64,000 nucleotides of DNA, taken from the NCBI GenBank assembly GCA_946554445.1, contig CAMNSD010000011.1, positions 1 through 64,000 on the forward strand, given 5' to 3'. Numbering within the stretch: position 1 is the first letter of the stretch; every line of letters begins with the position of its first letter. The notes beneath the pieces are model-generated. The model had not been told where the DNA came from, made no database searches, and was given only the letters and a program-made list of their open reading frames with translations. Positions 24,954 through 34,327 of the stretch are shown here, piece after piece. The position numbers and the translations under genes were made by a program. This DNA comes from an uncultured Lachnospiraceae bacterium. GTDB taxonomy: Bacteria; Bacillota; Clostridia; Lachnospirales; Lachnospiraceae.

Positions 24954-25544
24954 ATGCTTGAATCTATTAAGGAAATAGGAATTTTCATGGTTGCGGCACA
25001 GGCAGTCATTCATTTTGCGCCTGGTAGACAATATGAAAAGTACATCAAATTGATATCTAGCGTTATTATATTGTTTTTGTTTATACGGCCCTTTCTTTCT
25101 GCTCAGGGAGAATGGGAACAGGAATGGCAGACAAAGATGGAACAGATTATGCAGAAATATGAGGAGGAAGATCTTTGGCAGGAAACGGATAGGCATGTAG
25201 AGGATATGGCTGTGGAACAATTGGAAATAGAAATAAAATCTAGATTAAATCAAGCCATTGCAGAGGAAGAATATTATGTGGATTCGGTATCTTTAGATTT
25301 TGGGAAGGTCATCATATCTCCAACAGGTAGTGAGGAGAATGTTCCGAAGATTCAGAAAGTAGATGTGGTGATGACCTCAAAAGGAGAGGATGCAATAACA
25401 TCTGTCATAGTGGAGGATATTGTGGTCGGGGAGGTAAGCGGACAGGAGAATGCAGAGAAGGCTTTGCGGTATCAGGAGATTTTTGCTGAAATGCTTGGTA
25501 TAGAGCCAGAAGGCGTGGAGGTGACCTGTGTTGGAGGATGGTAA
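24954..25544 (+). CDS. spoIIIAF: Stage III sporulation protein AF
   Basis: This 196-residue protein has two N-terminal membrane helices (about residues 8-22 and 32-50) and an extracytosolic domain rich in Glu. The motifs PGRQYEKYIKLISSVIILFLFIRP and the final ring-building-like fold (VDSVSLDFGKVIISP...KVDVVMTSKG) match SpoIIIAF, one of the channel ring proteins. ATG 24954 is 7 bases after GAGGAG; GTG 24951 is less likely. It overlaps spoIIIAG by 17 bases, which indicates coupled translation of the two ring subunits. Confidence 0.88.
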   Translation: MLESIKEIGIFMVAAQAVIHFAPGRQYEKYIKLISSVIILFLFIRPFLSAQGEWEQEWQTKMEQIMQKYEEEDLWQETDRHVEDMAVEQLEIEIKSRLNQAIAEEEYYVDSVSLDFGKVIISPTGSEENVPKIQKVDVVMTSKGEDAITSVIVEDIVVGEVSGQENAEKALRYQEIFAEMLGIEPEGVEVTCVGGW

Positions 25545-26145
25545 AAAGCTGATTGATAGATTAATGAAAGGAAAGAAGCCGCGCAAAGACCAATGCCTGA
25601 TTGTAATCCTTCTGGGTATTCTTTTGTGCGTGATTTCCCTTCCTGTTGAAAAAAGTACAACAAAGTCCGGTATATCGGACAATGAAAATGATAAGATGAG
25701 CGAACAAAAAAAGTTTGTTACAGACGGGCAGAGTTTGGATTATGTAGAGATATGGGAAGAGAAACTGGAGGAATCCCTTCTATATATAGAAGGCGCTGGT
25801 CAGGTAAAAGTTTTGATTACCTTGAAAGAGTCAGAACAGAAAATATTGGCAAAGGACGGTACAGAGGATATGTCGGAGACAGCAGAAGCCGACGCAGCGG
25901 GCGGCAGCCGTCGGACAACGCAGAACAGGATAGAGAAGAAAACAATTTATACGGTAGATGAAAGAGGTCAGGAAGTCCCCTATGTGGTCAAGACCATAAC
26001 GCCGGTGGTGGAGGGCGTGGTGGTGATTGCCCAAGGGGCAGATCAGCCCGAGGTACGTCAGAATATAATCGAAGCAATTCAGGTATTATTTGATATAGAC
26101 ATGAATAAAATAACAATAGTTAAGATGAAAAACAATAATCAGTGA
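25528..26145 (+). CDS. spoIIIAG: Stage III sporulation protein AG
   Basis: This 205-residue protein has one membrane helix near residues 20-36, then a soluble domain. The domain shows LIEGAGQVKVLITLKESEQ-like sequence (about residues 75-105) and the C-terminal GVVVIAQGADQPEVRQNIIEAIQ, both typical of SpoIIIAG. This subunit forms a large ring related to secretion-system rings. The start is GTG 25528 with GGAGGTGA three bases before it; TTG 25531 is an alternative that gives slightly longer spacing. A short Ala/Gly-rich insert (about residues 113-130) lies between the two halves. It overlaps spoIIIAF and is followed 13 bases later by spoIIIAH. Confidence 0.9.
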   Translation: MLEDGKKLIDRLMKGKKPRKDQCLIVILLGILLCVISLPVEKSTTKSGISDNENDKMSEQKKFVTDGQSLDYVEIWEEKLEESLLYIEGAGQVKVLITLKESEQKILAKDGTEDMSETAEADAAGGSRRTTQNRIEKKTIYTVDERGQEVPYVVKTITPVVEGVVVIAQGADQPEVRQNIIEAIQVLFDIDMNKITIVKMKNNNQ

Positions 26146-26158
26146 AGGGGAGAAGAAA

Positions 26159-26875
26159 TTGAAAAATATGATCAAGAAGAACCAAATGATGATCACAGCG
26201 CTTGCAATCATGATTGCAGTAGCAGGCTATTTGAATTTTGCAGGCACGAAGGTGACAGATGAGGAGATTATGTCTGTGAGCGGGACTGTTACATCGAGCG
26301 GCGGTTCCGGTCTTACAAGGGCGGAGGAAGAGTCGGATTATGCTGCGCTGATGGATCTGTCGGAGGAAGATATTGAGCAGGCTTCCGGAGACATTGAGAG
26401 TCTTGACGAGGATGTTACCATGGTGGACAGCGGCAGTGTGGATGAGGAACTGGCCGAGGCGTTGGCGGAAGAGCAGATGGATGAAGTGCCGGGAGAGGCA
26501 GTATTCACTTCGGCGGGTATGAATTCTGAATTATCAGGTGCTAAACTGCAGAAGGAGCAGACACGGGCACAGAATAAGGAAACGCTGTTAGAGATTATCA
26601 ACAATGCGAATATTAGTGAAACACAGAAGCAGGAGGCCGTCAACAATATGATTTCTATGACAGATGTGGCGGAAAAGGAGACGGCGGCAGAAATTCTACT
26701 GGAAGCTAAGGGATTCAGCGATGCCGTAGTCAGCATCGATGGTGAAAGTGTGGATGTGGTGGTCAATACGGAGGAACTCACGGAGGCGCAGCGCGCACAG
26801 ATTGAAGATATTGTGATCCGTAAGACTGGCGTCAGTGCGGATGCGATCATCATCAGCACAGTAGATACAGATTAA
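26159..26875 (+). CDS. spoIIIAH: Stage III sporulation protein AH
   Basis: This 238-residue protein has an N-terminal anchor (about residues 10-28) and a C-terminal YscJ/FliF-like ring domain: TAAEILLEAKGFSDAVVSI and VVNTEELTEAQRAQIEDIV. It is the mother-cell subunit that pairs with SpoIIQ from the forespore. Between anchor and ring domain is an acidic, Ser/Glu/Asp-rich linker of about 80 residues. The best start is TTG 26159, which is 6-7 bases after AGGGGAG; ATG 26168 would be too far. It is the last gene of the operon. No strong terminator follows. Confidence 0.9.
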   Translation: MKNMIKKNQMMITALAIMIAVAGYLNFAGTKVTDEEIMSVSGTVTSSGGSGLTRAEEESDYAALMDLSEEDIEQASGDIESLDEDVTMVDSGSVDEELAEALAEEQMDEVPGEAVFTSAGMNSELSGAKLQKEQTRAQNKETLLEIINNANISETQKQEAVNNMISMTDVAEKETAAEILLEAKGFSDAVVSIDGESVDVVVNTEELTEAQRAQIEDIVIRKTGVSADAIIISTVDTD

Positions 26876-26921
26876 GGGTGCCAAAAACGGCGGCGTGCTA
26901 GTGCGATAACAAGTAGGTGCA

Positions 26922-26950
26922 TTGTAAATGATTTTATGGTACTATATATT
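26922..26950 (+). promoter_or_regulatory. Candidate promoter for deoB
   Basis: TTGTAA at 26922-26927 and TATATT at 26945-26950 are separated by 17 bases, in the 133-base gap between spoIIIAH and deoB. It would let deoB-prfC be expressed in growth, apart from the sporulation operon upstream. Confidence 0.5.
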
Positions 26951-27008
26951 CGTATGGCGTTTTACGGCTCTTATCGTACTGTGAGATTATAGCGTATGGA
27001 GGCAAAAG

Positions 27009-28160
27009 ATGAAGAGAGTTTTTTTGATTGTATTGGATAGCTTTGGAATTGGAGAGATGGAGGATGCAGAGGCGTACGGGGATAAAGGAACGAATACCCT
27101 GCGGTCTGTGTCCTCAAGCTCTGCTTTTTCCATGCCCAATATGGCGGCGTTGGGACTTTTTAATATAGACGGCGTTACCTGCCGGGAAGGCGTGCAGGAG
27201 CCACAGGCACGGATTGCCCGTATGAAGGAGGCATCCAAAGGAAAGGATACTACCATTGGGCATTGGGAGATCGCGGGAATTTTATCTTCTCAGCCGCTCC
27301 CCACTTATCCGGAGGGTTTCCCGGAGGAGGTTCTGGCAGCATTCAGGCAGGCCACGGGAAGAGGCGTTTTGTGTAACCGACCTTATTCCGGCACGGAAGT
27401 AATCCGGGACTATGGCGATGAACATGTGAGAACAGGAGATTTGATTGTATATACTTCGGCGGATAGTGTGTTCCAGATTGCGGCGCATGAGGACGTGGTG
27501 CCGGTGGAAACCCTGTATATGTATTGTAGAATGGCAAGGGAAATTCTCCAAGGCAGACATGGAGTGGGAAGGGTGATTGCAAGGCCTTTCACAGGAGCAA
27601 ACGGTGATTATACAAGAACCCCCAGAAGGCATGATTTTTCTCTGGAACCGCCGGCAGTGACGATGCTGGATCAACTCAAGAACGCTGGGAAAAATGTGAT
27701 ATCCGTTGGGAAAATCAAGGATATTTTTGCAGGTCGAGGGATTACGGAAGCTGTTTACACAAAGGGGAACGAGGAAGGAATTATGAGAACCCTGGAATAT
27801 TTGGAACGGGATTTTGAAGGGCTATGCTTTGTCAATCTGGTAGACTATGATATGCTTTATGGGCATCGGAATGATATTGACGGTTACGCTAAGGCGCTTA
27901 CTTATTTTGATCAACAGCTTCCGGAAATGCTTCGCAGGCTGCGGGAAGATGACATTCTGATGATTACGGCGGATCATGGGTGTGATCCGGGATATACGGT
28001 GTCTACAGATCATTCCAGGGAACATACGCCGTTTCTGATGTATGGTAAGAAGGTGGAGCCGGGTAATCTGGGCACCAGGGAGACTTTTGCGGATATCGGG
28101 GCAACGGTACTTGCCTGTTTTGGGATAGAACCGAAATTTGTCGGAACATCTATGCTGTAA
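27009..28160 (+). CDS. deoB: Phosphopentomutase
   Basis: This 383-residue enzyme interconverts ribose (or deoxyribose) 1- and 5-phosphates in nucleoside salvage. It belongs to the alkaline-phosphatase superfamily and needs two Mn2+. Visible motifs are VLDSFGIGEMEDA at the N-terminus (first metal Asp), KGKDTTIGHWEIAG with the phosphorylated Thr, VDYDMLYGHRNDIDGY and ITADHGCDP. The length is standard for the family. GGAGGC precedes the ATG. prfC starts 22 bases after the stop and probably lies in the same transcript, though the two functions are unrelated. Confidence 0.95.
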   Translation: MKRVFLIVLDSFGIGEMEDAEAYGDKGTNTLRSVSSSSAFSMPNMAALGLFNIDGVTCREGVQEPQARIARMKEASKGKDTTIGHWEIAGILSSQPLPTYPEGFPEEVLAAFRQATGRGVLCNRPYSGTEVIRDYGDEHVRTGDLIVYTSADSVFQIAAHEDVVPVETLYMYCRMAREILQGRHGVGRVIARPFTGANGDYTRTPRRHDFSLEPPAVTMLDQLKNAGKNVISVGKIKDIFAGRGITEAVYTKGNEEGIMRTLEYLERDFEGLCFVNLVDYDMLYGHRNDIDGYAKALTYFDQQLPEMLRRLREDDILMITADHGCDPGYTVSTDHSREHTPFLMYGKKVEPGNLGTRETFADIGATVLACFGIEPKFVGTSML

Positions 28161-28182
28161 GCATAGTCTGGAGGATAAAAAC

Positions 28183-29775
28183 GTGGGTAATTATGCGGAT
28201 GAAATTAACAAAAGAAGGACTTTTGCGATTATATCGCATCCGGATGCGGGTAAGACAACCCTCACCGAGAAGTTTTTATTATATGGAGGCGCCATTAATC
28301 TGGCGGGCAGCGTCAAAGGAAAGGCTACAGCCAGACACGCGGTTTCGGACTGGATGGAGATAGAGAAGGAGAGAGGTATCTCCGTCACTTCTTCAGTGTT
28401 ACAGTTTGAGTACGGTGGTTTTTGCATTAATATTCTCGATACGCCGGGGCATCAGGATTTTTCGGAGGATACGTATAGAACGCTGATGGCGGCGGATTCG
28501 GCGGTGATGGTCATAGACGCGTCCAAGGGGGTGGAGGCGCAGACGCGCAAGCTTTTTAAGGTGTGTGTGATGCGTCATATTCCCATCTTTACATTCATCA
28601 ATAAAATGGACAGGGATGCCAACGATACATTTGAACTTTTGGACGATATTGAGAAAGAACTGGGGATTGCCACCTGTCCGATCAATTGGCCCATCGGTTC
28701 CGGAAAGAACTTTCAGGGTGTCTATGAGAGAGAGAGTAAATGCGTCATTACTTATTCGGATACGGAGAAAGGAACGAAAGAGGGACATGCCACCAGGATT
28801 CCGGTCACGGAGGAAGAAGCGTTAAAAGCACAGATCGGGGAAGAGAACATGGTGCAGCTTCTGGAGGAGATTGAACTTTTAGATGGTGCCAGCGCGCCCT
28901 ACGATCTTTCGCAGATACAGGCCGGTGATCTGACTCCTGTATTTTTTGGCTCAGCGCTGACGAACTTTGGTGTGGAAATTTTTTTACAGCATTTTCTGAA
29001 AATGACGACCACGCCCCTTGCGCGCAAGGCGGATATTGGGCTGATCGATCCGGTGGAACATGATTTTTCCGCTTTTGTCTTTAAGATTCAGGCTAACATG
29101 AATAAGGCACACCGCGACAGGATAGCCTTTATGAGGATATGTTCCGGAAAGTTTGACGTGACTGAGGAAGTGCGGCATGTGCAGGGAGGAAAGGTGCTGC
29201 GTCTGTCCCAGCCGCAGCAGATTATGGCGGATGAGAGAAAGATTTTAAGCGAGGCTTATGCGGGAGATATCATCGGAGTGTTTGATCCGGGCATATTCGC
29301 CATCGGGGATACCATTTGTATGCCCAAGGAAGAGTTTGCCTATGAGGGGATTCCGACGTTCGCGCCGGAGCATTTTGCCAGAGTCAGACAGATGGACACC
29401 ATGAAGAGGAAGCAGTTCGTCAAAGGAATTACACAGATTGCCCAGGAAGGCGCCATCCAGATTTTTCAAGAGTTTAATACTGGTATGGAAGAAATAATCG
29501 TGGGTGTAGTCGGTGTTTTGCAGTTTGATGTCCTCAAATACCGCTTGGAAAATGAATATAATGTGGAGATCAAGTTGGAAAATTTGCCCTATGAACATAT
29601 CAGGTGGATTGAAAACAAGGAGATTGACTTGGACAAGCTGACGGGAACATCCGATATGAAGAAAATCAAGGATTTGAAAGGGAATCCGCTCTTACTGTTT
29701 GTCAATTCATGGAGTATCGGTATGACGCTGGATCGGAATGAAGGTTTGGTCTTATCAGAATTTGGAAGAAATTAA
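28183..29775 (+). CDS. prfC: Peptide chain release factor 3
   Basis: This 530-residue translational GTPase recycles class I release factors after termination. G1 is SHPDAGKTTLTEKF, G3 is DTPGHQDFSEDTY and G4 is NKMD. The insert GGAINLAGSVKGKATARHAVSDWMEIEKERGISVTSS is typical of RF3 rather than EF-G, spread over residues 33-69. The start is GTG 28183, 8 bases after GGAGG, giving the normal RF3 length; the upstream open frame from 28138 lies inside deoB. A transglutaminase gene follows after 41 bases. Confidence 0.93.
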   Translation: MGNYADEINKRRTFAIISHPDAGKTTLTEKFLLYGGAINLAGSVKGKATARHAVSDWMEIEKERGISVTSSVLQFEYGGFCINILDTPGHQDFSEDTYRTLMAADSAVMVIDASKGVEAQTRKLFKVCVMRHIPIFTFINKMDRDANDTFELLDDIEKELGIATCPINWPIGSGKNFQGVYERESKCVITYSDTEKGTKEGHATRIPVTEEEALKAQIGEENMVQLLEEIELLDGASAPYDLSQIQAGDLTPVFFGSALTNFGVEIFLQHFLKMTTTPLARKADIGLIDPVEHDFSAFVFKIQANMNKAHRDRIAFMRICSGKFDVTEEVRHVQGGKVLRLSQPQQIMADERKILSEAYAGDIIGVFDPGIFAIGDTICMPKEEFAYEGIPTFAPEHFARVRQMDTMKRKQFVKGITQIAQEGAIQIFQEFNTGMEEIIVGVVGVLQFDVLKYRLENEYNVEIKLENLPYEHIRWIENKEIDLDKLTGTSDMKKIKDLKGNPLLLFVNSWSIGMTLDRNEGLVLSEFGRN

Positions 29776-29816
29776 CTGACAGATAGGGAGAAATTGTGGA
29801 AGGAGGACATAGGCTG

Positions 29817-31013
29817 ATGAAAAGAGCAGGGGTACTATTGATAGGTATGCTGACCTTAACCGGTACATTGGCCTATGCCTGGCATAGGCTGCCCCGTGAG
29901 GAGAGCGATTTGTACCGACAGGCTGATCTGGGGGCGGAGCAGACAGAGTATGAGGGATCGGAACAGGTAATCCGTCAGGATGATACGCAGATTCAGGTGT
30001 CATTGGAGAATTGCTACGCTTATCAGATGCTTTCCGAGGAAGAGCAGACGGTTTATCTGGAGATTCTGGACGCGCTGGTCAACTTCCGGCAGGAGGTAAA
30101 GCTGTCCATTTTTGATAAAGAAAAGATTGCTCATGTTTTTCAGTGTGTGTTAAATGATCATCCGGAAATTTTTTATGTGGATGGGTACAGTTACACGGAA
30201 TACACATTGGGAGATGTGTTGAAAAAAGTGACCTTTACCGGGACATATCATTTTACGCAAAGTGAAGTGATTGAAAAACAGGCACAGATAGATAGTTATG
30301 TAAACCGATGCCTGTCGGGTATGCCGGAAGATGCGGATGAGTATGAGAAAGTGAAATATATATATGAATATTTAATCCATCATACAGATTATGATGCTGC
30401 GGCACAGGACAATCAGAATATCTGCTCTGTGTTTATTGAGGGGAAATCTGTCTGTCAGGGTTACGCCAAGGCTACACAGTATCTGTTGAATCAGGCGGAT
30501 ATTTTTGCCACATTGGTGCTCGGCCGGGTGATTGGCGGAGAGGGGCATGCCTGGAATCTGGTGAGGATTGACGGGGAGTACTATTATGTGGACGCTACCT
30601 GGGGTGATGCTTCCTATCAGGCGGTCGGGGGCAGGGAAAGTTATCCGGAGGAGAAGATACCGACCATTAATTATGATTATCTGTGCGTGACCACAAAACA
30701 GCTGGAATTGACACATACGCTGGATAATGTGGTGGAATTGCCGGAGTGTACTGCTTTGGAAGCCAATTATTATGTGCGGGAGGGCGTTTATTTTACAGAG
30801 TGGGATGAGGAACGGCTGGAGCAGATTTTTGCCGATGGTTATGAGAAGGGAAACACTTATGTGACATTAAAATGTGCCGATTATGAGACGTATCGGCAGA
30901 TGCAGACAGCGCTTATTTTAGAGCAGGGGATTTTTCAGTATCTGGATTGCCCGGATGGCGCAGTATCCTATACTGACAATGAGAAGCAGTACAGTATGAG
31001 CTTCTGGCTTTAA
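29817..31013 (+). CDS. Exported transglutaminase-like protein
   Basis: This 398-residue protein has an N-terminal signal or anchor helix (about residues 3-24) and a transglutaminase/protease core. The catalytic triad is C213 in GKSVCQGYAKA, H244 in EGHAWNLVRIDGEYYYVD and D259 in VDATWGD, all in the expected order. An N-terminal helical domain precedes it and a C-terminal domain of about 90 residues follows. Proteins of this kind act outside the membrane as proteases or cross-linkers; the substrate is unknown. ATG 29817 follows AGGAGG; GTG 29796 is in frame but lies before the ribosome-binding site. A second transglutaminase-like protein is encoded at 48109. Confidence 0.8.
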   Translation: MKRAGVLLIGMLTLTGTLAYAWHRLPREESDLYRQADLGAEQTEYEGSEQVIRQDDTQIQVSLENCYAYQMLSEEEQTVYLEILDALVNFRQEVKLSIFDKEKIAHVFQCVLNDHPEIFYVDGYSYTEYTLGDVLKKVTFTGTYHFTQSEVIEKQAQIDSYVNRCLSGMPEDADEYEKVKYIYEYLIHHTDYDAAAQDNQNICSVFIEGKSVCQGYAKATQYLLNQADIFATLVLGRVIGGEGHAWNLVRIDGEYYYVDATWGDASYQAVGGRESYPEEKIPTINYDYLCVTTKQLELTHTLDNVVELPECTALEANYYVREGVYFTEWDEERLEQIFADGYEKGNTYVTLKCADYETYRQMQTALILEQGIFQYLDCPDGAVSYTDNEKQYSMSFWL

Positions 31014-31082
31014 ACGGAATAGGGCTAGGCAAAAAACAGAAATTTTGATATACTTAATCCAAATGAGAGAAAGGTATGGTTA

Positions 31083-31475
31083 TTGCTTATGGAACAGGAA
31101 ACAACCAAAAATTCGTATGTGTTGAATGAAGATGAAAAATTCGGAACGGTTAAGATCGCCGATGATGTAGTGGCTATGATTGCTGCCCTGGCGGCCACAG
31201 AGGTGGATGGGGTGGCGTCTATGGCAGGCAATATGACTAATGAACTGCTTAGCAGAGTAGGCGTCAGGAGCCTTTCTAAAGGCGCCAGAGTGGATGTAAC
31301 AAACAAGAAAGTTAAGGTGGAACTTGCTATCAGTATGGAGTACGGATATAATATCCCGGCTACCTGCCAGCGTGTTCAGAACAGGGTAAAGACGGCCATA
31401 GAGAACATGACTGGTTTGGAAGTGTTGGATGTGAATATCCGTATTGCAGGAATTAATGTGACCAAAGACAAATAA
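31083..31475 (+). CDS. Asp23/Gls24 family protein (YqhY-like)
   Basis: This 130-residue cytosolic protein has the Asp23/Gls24 pattern: GTVKIADDVVAMIAALAATEVDGVASMAG at about residues 19-47, then a beta-rich centre and VQNRVKTAIENMTGLEVLDVNIRIAGI at the end. In Bacillus the relative YqhY sits in the same place before nusB and has been linked to control of acetyl-CoA carboxylase. TTG 31083 is 8 bases after AAAGG, while ATG 31089 is 14 bases away; either could be used. It starts a long run of co-directional genes that goes to recN. Confidence 0.85.
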   Translation: MLMEQETTKNSYVLNEDEKFGTVKIADDVVAMIAALAATEVDGVASMAGNMTNELLSRVGVRSLSKGARVDVTNKKVKVELAISMEYGYNIPATCQRVQNRVKTAIENMTGLEVLDVNIRIAGINVTKDK

Positions 31476-31492
31476 GGCGGAGCTAAAAAGAT

Positions 31493-31888
31493 ATGAGCAG
31501 AAGAGAGTTGCGGGAGCAGATTTTTATGCTGCTGTTTCGTGTGGAATTTAACAGAATGGAGGATATGCCGGAGCAGGAACAGCTCTTTTTTGAGGATGAA
31601 CATGCGGCGAAGGAGGAAGACGCTGCCTATGTCTCTGATAAGTTCCGGAAAATTTCTGAGAAGCTTTCGGAGATTGACAGCCAGTTAAATGAGAGGACGC
31701 AGGGGTGGGATACTACCAGGATGAGCAAGGTGGATTTGACGATCTTACGGCTGGGCGTCTATGAAATTTGTTATGATGAGGATGTGCCTACGGGTGTAGC
31801 AATCAACGAGGCCGTGGAACTTGCCAAAAAATTTGGGCAGGATGCCTCACCGGGATTTGTAAATGGTATTCTGGCCAAATTCGCATAA
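31493..31888 (+). CDS. nusB: Transcription antitermination protein NusB
   Basis: This 131-residue protein is the all-helical RNA-binding factor that acts with NusE in rRNA antitermination. Family motifs include the N-terminal SRRELREQIFMLLFRVEF, then WDTTRMSKVDLTILRLGVYEI and the C-terminal GVAINEAVELAKKFG followed by FVNGILAKFA. The length is normal. GGAG lies about 12 bases before the ATG. It is 17 bases after the Asp23-type gene and 13 before xseA. This neighbourhood (Asp23-nusB-xseA-xseB-ispA-dxs) is standard in Firmicutes. Confidence 0.95.
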   Translation: MSRRELREQIFMLLFRVEFNRMEDMPEQEQLFFEDEHAAKEEDAAYVSDKFRKISEKLSEIDSQLNERTQGWDTTRMSKVDLTILRLGVYEICYDEDVPTGVAINEAVELAKKFGQDASPGFVNGILAKFA

Positions 31889-31901
31889 GGCAGGTACTGT
31901 T

Positions 31902-33140
31902 ATGCAGAATGTCTATACAGTTGCACAAGTCAATTCTTATATTAAAAATATGTTCACGCAGGATTTTATGTTGCAGTCGATTCGGGTTAAAGGAGAAGTC
32001 AGCAACTGCAAATATCACCCTTCTGGACATATTTATTTTACATTAAAGGATATAAAAGGATCCATAGCATGTGTTATGTTTGCTTCCTATCGCAAAGGGC
32101 TGACCTTTCGGATGATGGAAGGTCAGCAGGTGGTGGTAAACGGCAGCGTGGATGTCTATGAACGGGATGGCAGGTATCAGCTCTATGCCAAAGAGATCTC
32201 TCTGGATGGTGCAGGCGCACTCTACGAACAGTATGAGCGACTGAAACGGGAACTGGAAGAGAGGGGGATGTTTGCGGCCCAGTATAAACAACCGATCCCG
32301 CGCTATATCAGGACGCTCGGTGTGGTGACGGCGTCCACAGGGGCAGCAGTGCGGGATATTATCAATATTGCCAGCAGAAGAAACCCTTATGTGCAGATTA
32401 TTCTCTATCCGGCAATTGTGCAGGGAGAGGCCGCGGTGCCCAGTATTATTAACGGTATCCATGCACTGGAGAGACAGGGTGTGGATACGATTATTGTGGG
32501 CAGAGGCGGGGGTTCTATCGAAGACCTCTGGGCCTTCAATGAGGAGGCGGTAGCACAGGCTATTTTTGACTGTAGTGTTCCCATTATTTCGGCTGTCGGG
32601 CATGAGACAGACACGACTATAGCGGACTTTGTGGCGGACCTCAGGGCGCCAACGCCTTCGGCGGCGGCTGAACTTGCGGTTTATGATATGGGGCAGCTGC
32701 AAGATAAAATGGACGAATACGCTTACAGCATGAGACATCATTTGGGGGTGGTGATTCAACGGGTGCGCAGGGAAGCGGAACAGTATCGGATGAGATTAAA
32801 ATACGTTAGCCCGGTGAATATGATCCGCATGAAAAGAACACAGGCGTTATCCTTAGAGGAAAGACTGCAAAAGGGCATGGAAAAGCAGTTAGTTGACAGA
32901 AAGCATAGGCTTGCGCTCTATGCAAAGCAGATGAAAGGATTGTCGCCCTTGGACAAGTTGTGCCAGGGATACTCCTATGTGGCGGATGCAGAGGGCAGGA
33001 CCTTGTCCAGCGTGCAGCAGGCTGCCATCGGAGATCAGATTATGGTTTATGTAAAAGATGGGCGGATGAGAGCGTCCGTGACAGAGAAAGAAACGATGGA
33101 ATTTACTGGAAATGCAGAGGATGTCACAGCGATGGACTAA
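31902..33140 (+). CDS. xseA: Exodeoxyribonuclease VII large subunit
   Basis: This 412-residue catalytic subunit of ExoVII degrades single-stranded DNA. An N-terminal OB fold carries VKGEVSNCKYHPSGHIYFTLKD. The catalytic part has VVTASTGAAVRDIINI, VGRGGGSIEDLWAFNEE and SAVGHETDTTIADFVAD, with APTPSAAAE after it; these are the family's key motifs. A coiled-coil region and a C-terminal beta segment follow. ATG 31902 sits 7 bases after AAGGCAGG; the upstream frame overlaps nusB. It is separated from xseB by 42 bases. Confidence 0.95.
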   Translation: MQNVYTVAQVNSYIKNMFTQDFMLQSIRVKGEVSNCKYHPSGHIYFTLKDIKGSIACVMFASYRKGLTFRMMEGQQVVVNGSVDVYERDGRYQLYAKEISLDGAGALYEQYERLKRELEERGMFAAQYKQPIPRYIRTLGVVTASTGAAVRDIINIASRRNPYVQIILYPAIVQGEAAVPSIINGIHALERQGVDTIIVGRGGGSIEDLWAFNEEAVAQAIFDCSVPIISAVGHETDTTIADFVADLRAPTPSAAAELAVYDMGQLQDKMDEYAYSMRHHLGVVIQRVRREAEQYRMRLKYVSPVNMIRMKRTQALSLEERLQKGMEKQLVDRKHRLALYAKQMKGLSPLDKLCQGYSYVADAEGRTLSSVQQAAIGDQIMVYVKDGRMRASVTEKETMEFTGNAEDVTAMD

Positions 33141-33182
33141 GAGGGACAATGTAGGGCATTGTTTTGACATGGAGGAGCAGAT

Positions 33183-33425
33183 ATGATGGAGAAGGAAGCT
33201 GTCAGACAGGAAGATGAGAAAGAACGGTCGTTATCTTTAGAGGAGACTTTTGAACAGATTGAGGAAGTGATCGCTCGTCTGGAGGCGGAGGAGATTACGC
33301 TGGAGGAGTCCTTTCAAGAGTATAACAGAGGAATGAAGCTGTTACAGCACTGCAATACAACAATCGATCAGGTAGAAAAAAGGGTACTGCAGATCAACGA
33401 AGAGGGTGGCTTAGATGAATTTTAG
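33183..33425 (+). CDS. xseB: Exodeoxyribonuclease VII small subunit
   Basis: This is an 80-residue helical protein that binds the coiled coil of XseA in large complexes. The core LSLEETFEQIEEVIARLEAEEITLEESFQEYNRGMKLL (spread over residues 18-55) is diagnostic. A 15-residue charged N-terminal extension precedes it. GGAGGAG lies 5 bases before ATG 33183; ATG 33186 is equally possible. The 3' end overlaps ispA by 11 bases, a usual arrangement that couples the two. Confidence 0.93.
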   Translation: MMEKEAVRQEDEKERSLSLEETFEQIEEVIARLEAEEITLEESFQEYNRGMKLLQHCNTTIDQVEKRVLQINEEGGLDEF

Positions 33426-34317
33426 GGAAGAAATGCAACAGAAGACGGCGCAGATTGAGGAGATGATCAAGAGCCGTCTGCCCGAGGAGGAAGGATATCA
33501 ACGTACTGTGGCGGAAGCCATGAATTATGCTGCCTTGGGCGGAGGAAAGAGACTGCGTCCTATGTTGATGGCAGAGACTGCGGCCCTGTTTGGTGGTGCA
33601 GATGATCGGCTGACATTCTTTATGATGGCTTTGGAGTGTATTCACACGTATTCCCTGGTACATGATGATCTGCCGGCGATGGATGACGACGATTATCGCA
33701 GGGGACGTAAGACCACACATATCGTCTATGGAGAAGGCATGGCGGTGTTGGCAGGAGATGCGCTGTTGAATTATGCTTTTGAGACGGCGGCGGCAGCTTT
33801 TGACGGTGTATCAGAGTTACAGGACTATCGGAAGATTGCAAAGGCAATGCAGATACTGGCAGGCAAGGCCGGCATCTATGGTATGATTGGCGGACAATGT
33901 GCGGATCTTAAGGCAGAGGAATTGGGGGAGAATGTGACCAAAGATATGCTTCTCTATATTCATGAACATAAGACGGCAGCTTTGATTCAGGCGGCGATGA
34001 TGATCGGCGCAGTCTTGGCAGGGGCAGACGATATGGAAGTTTTACAGATTGAGAAGTGTGCTTACAATATCGGTATAGCCTTTCAAATTCAGGATGATAT
34101 CTTGGATGTGACAAGCAGTCTGGAAGTATTGGGTAAACCAGTGGGAAGCGACGAGAAAAATAATAAGCTTACCTATGTGTCCATGCATGGTTTGGAGGAG
34201 TCTAAGGAACAGGTAAAGGAACTTTCCAAGGAGGCAATCCAGATTCTGCAGTCATTCAGACAGAGAAATCTCTTTTTAGAAGCGTTGGTGGAGCAGTTGA
34301 TCTACAGAGAAAAATAA
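33415..34317 (+). CDS. ispA: Polyprenyl (farnesyl/geranyl) diphosphate synthase
   Basis: This 300-residue enzyme condenses isopentenyl diphosphate with allylic diphosphates. The first Asp-rich motif is DDLPAMDDD near residue 82 and the second is FQIQDDILD near residue 225, with GGKRLRPML upstream for substrate binding. Length and motifs fit short-chain (C10-C15) synthases of the IspA type. The bulky residues before the first motif (TYSLVHDD) support a farnesyl product, but chain length should be tested. It overlaps xseB by 11 bases, and dxs begins 10 bases after its stop, so both work in the same isoprenoid pathway. Confidence 0.92.
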   Translation: MNFREEMQQKTAQIEEMIKSRLPEEEGYQRTVAEAMNYAALGGGKRLRPMLMAETAALFGGADDRLTFFMMALECIHTYSLVHDDLPAMDDDDYRRGRKTTHIVYGEGMAVLAGDALLNYAFETAAAAFDGVSELQDYRKIAKAMQILAGKAGIYGMIGGQCADLKAEELGENVTKDMLLYIHEHKTAALIQAAMMIGAVLAGADDMEVLQIEKCAYNIGIAFQIQDDILDVTSSLEVLGKPVGSDEKNNKLTYVSMHGLEESKEQVKELSKEAIQILQSFRQRNLFLEALVEQLIYREK

Positions 34318-34327
34318 GGGGCATACC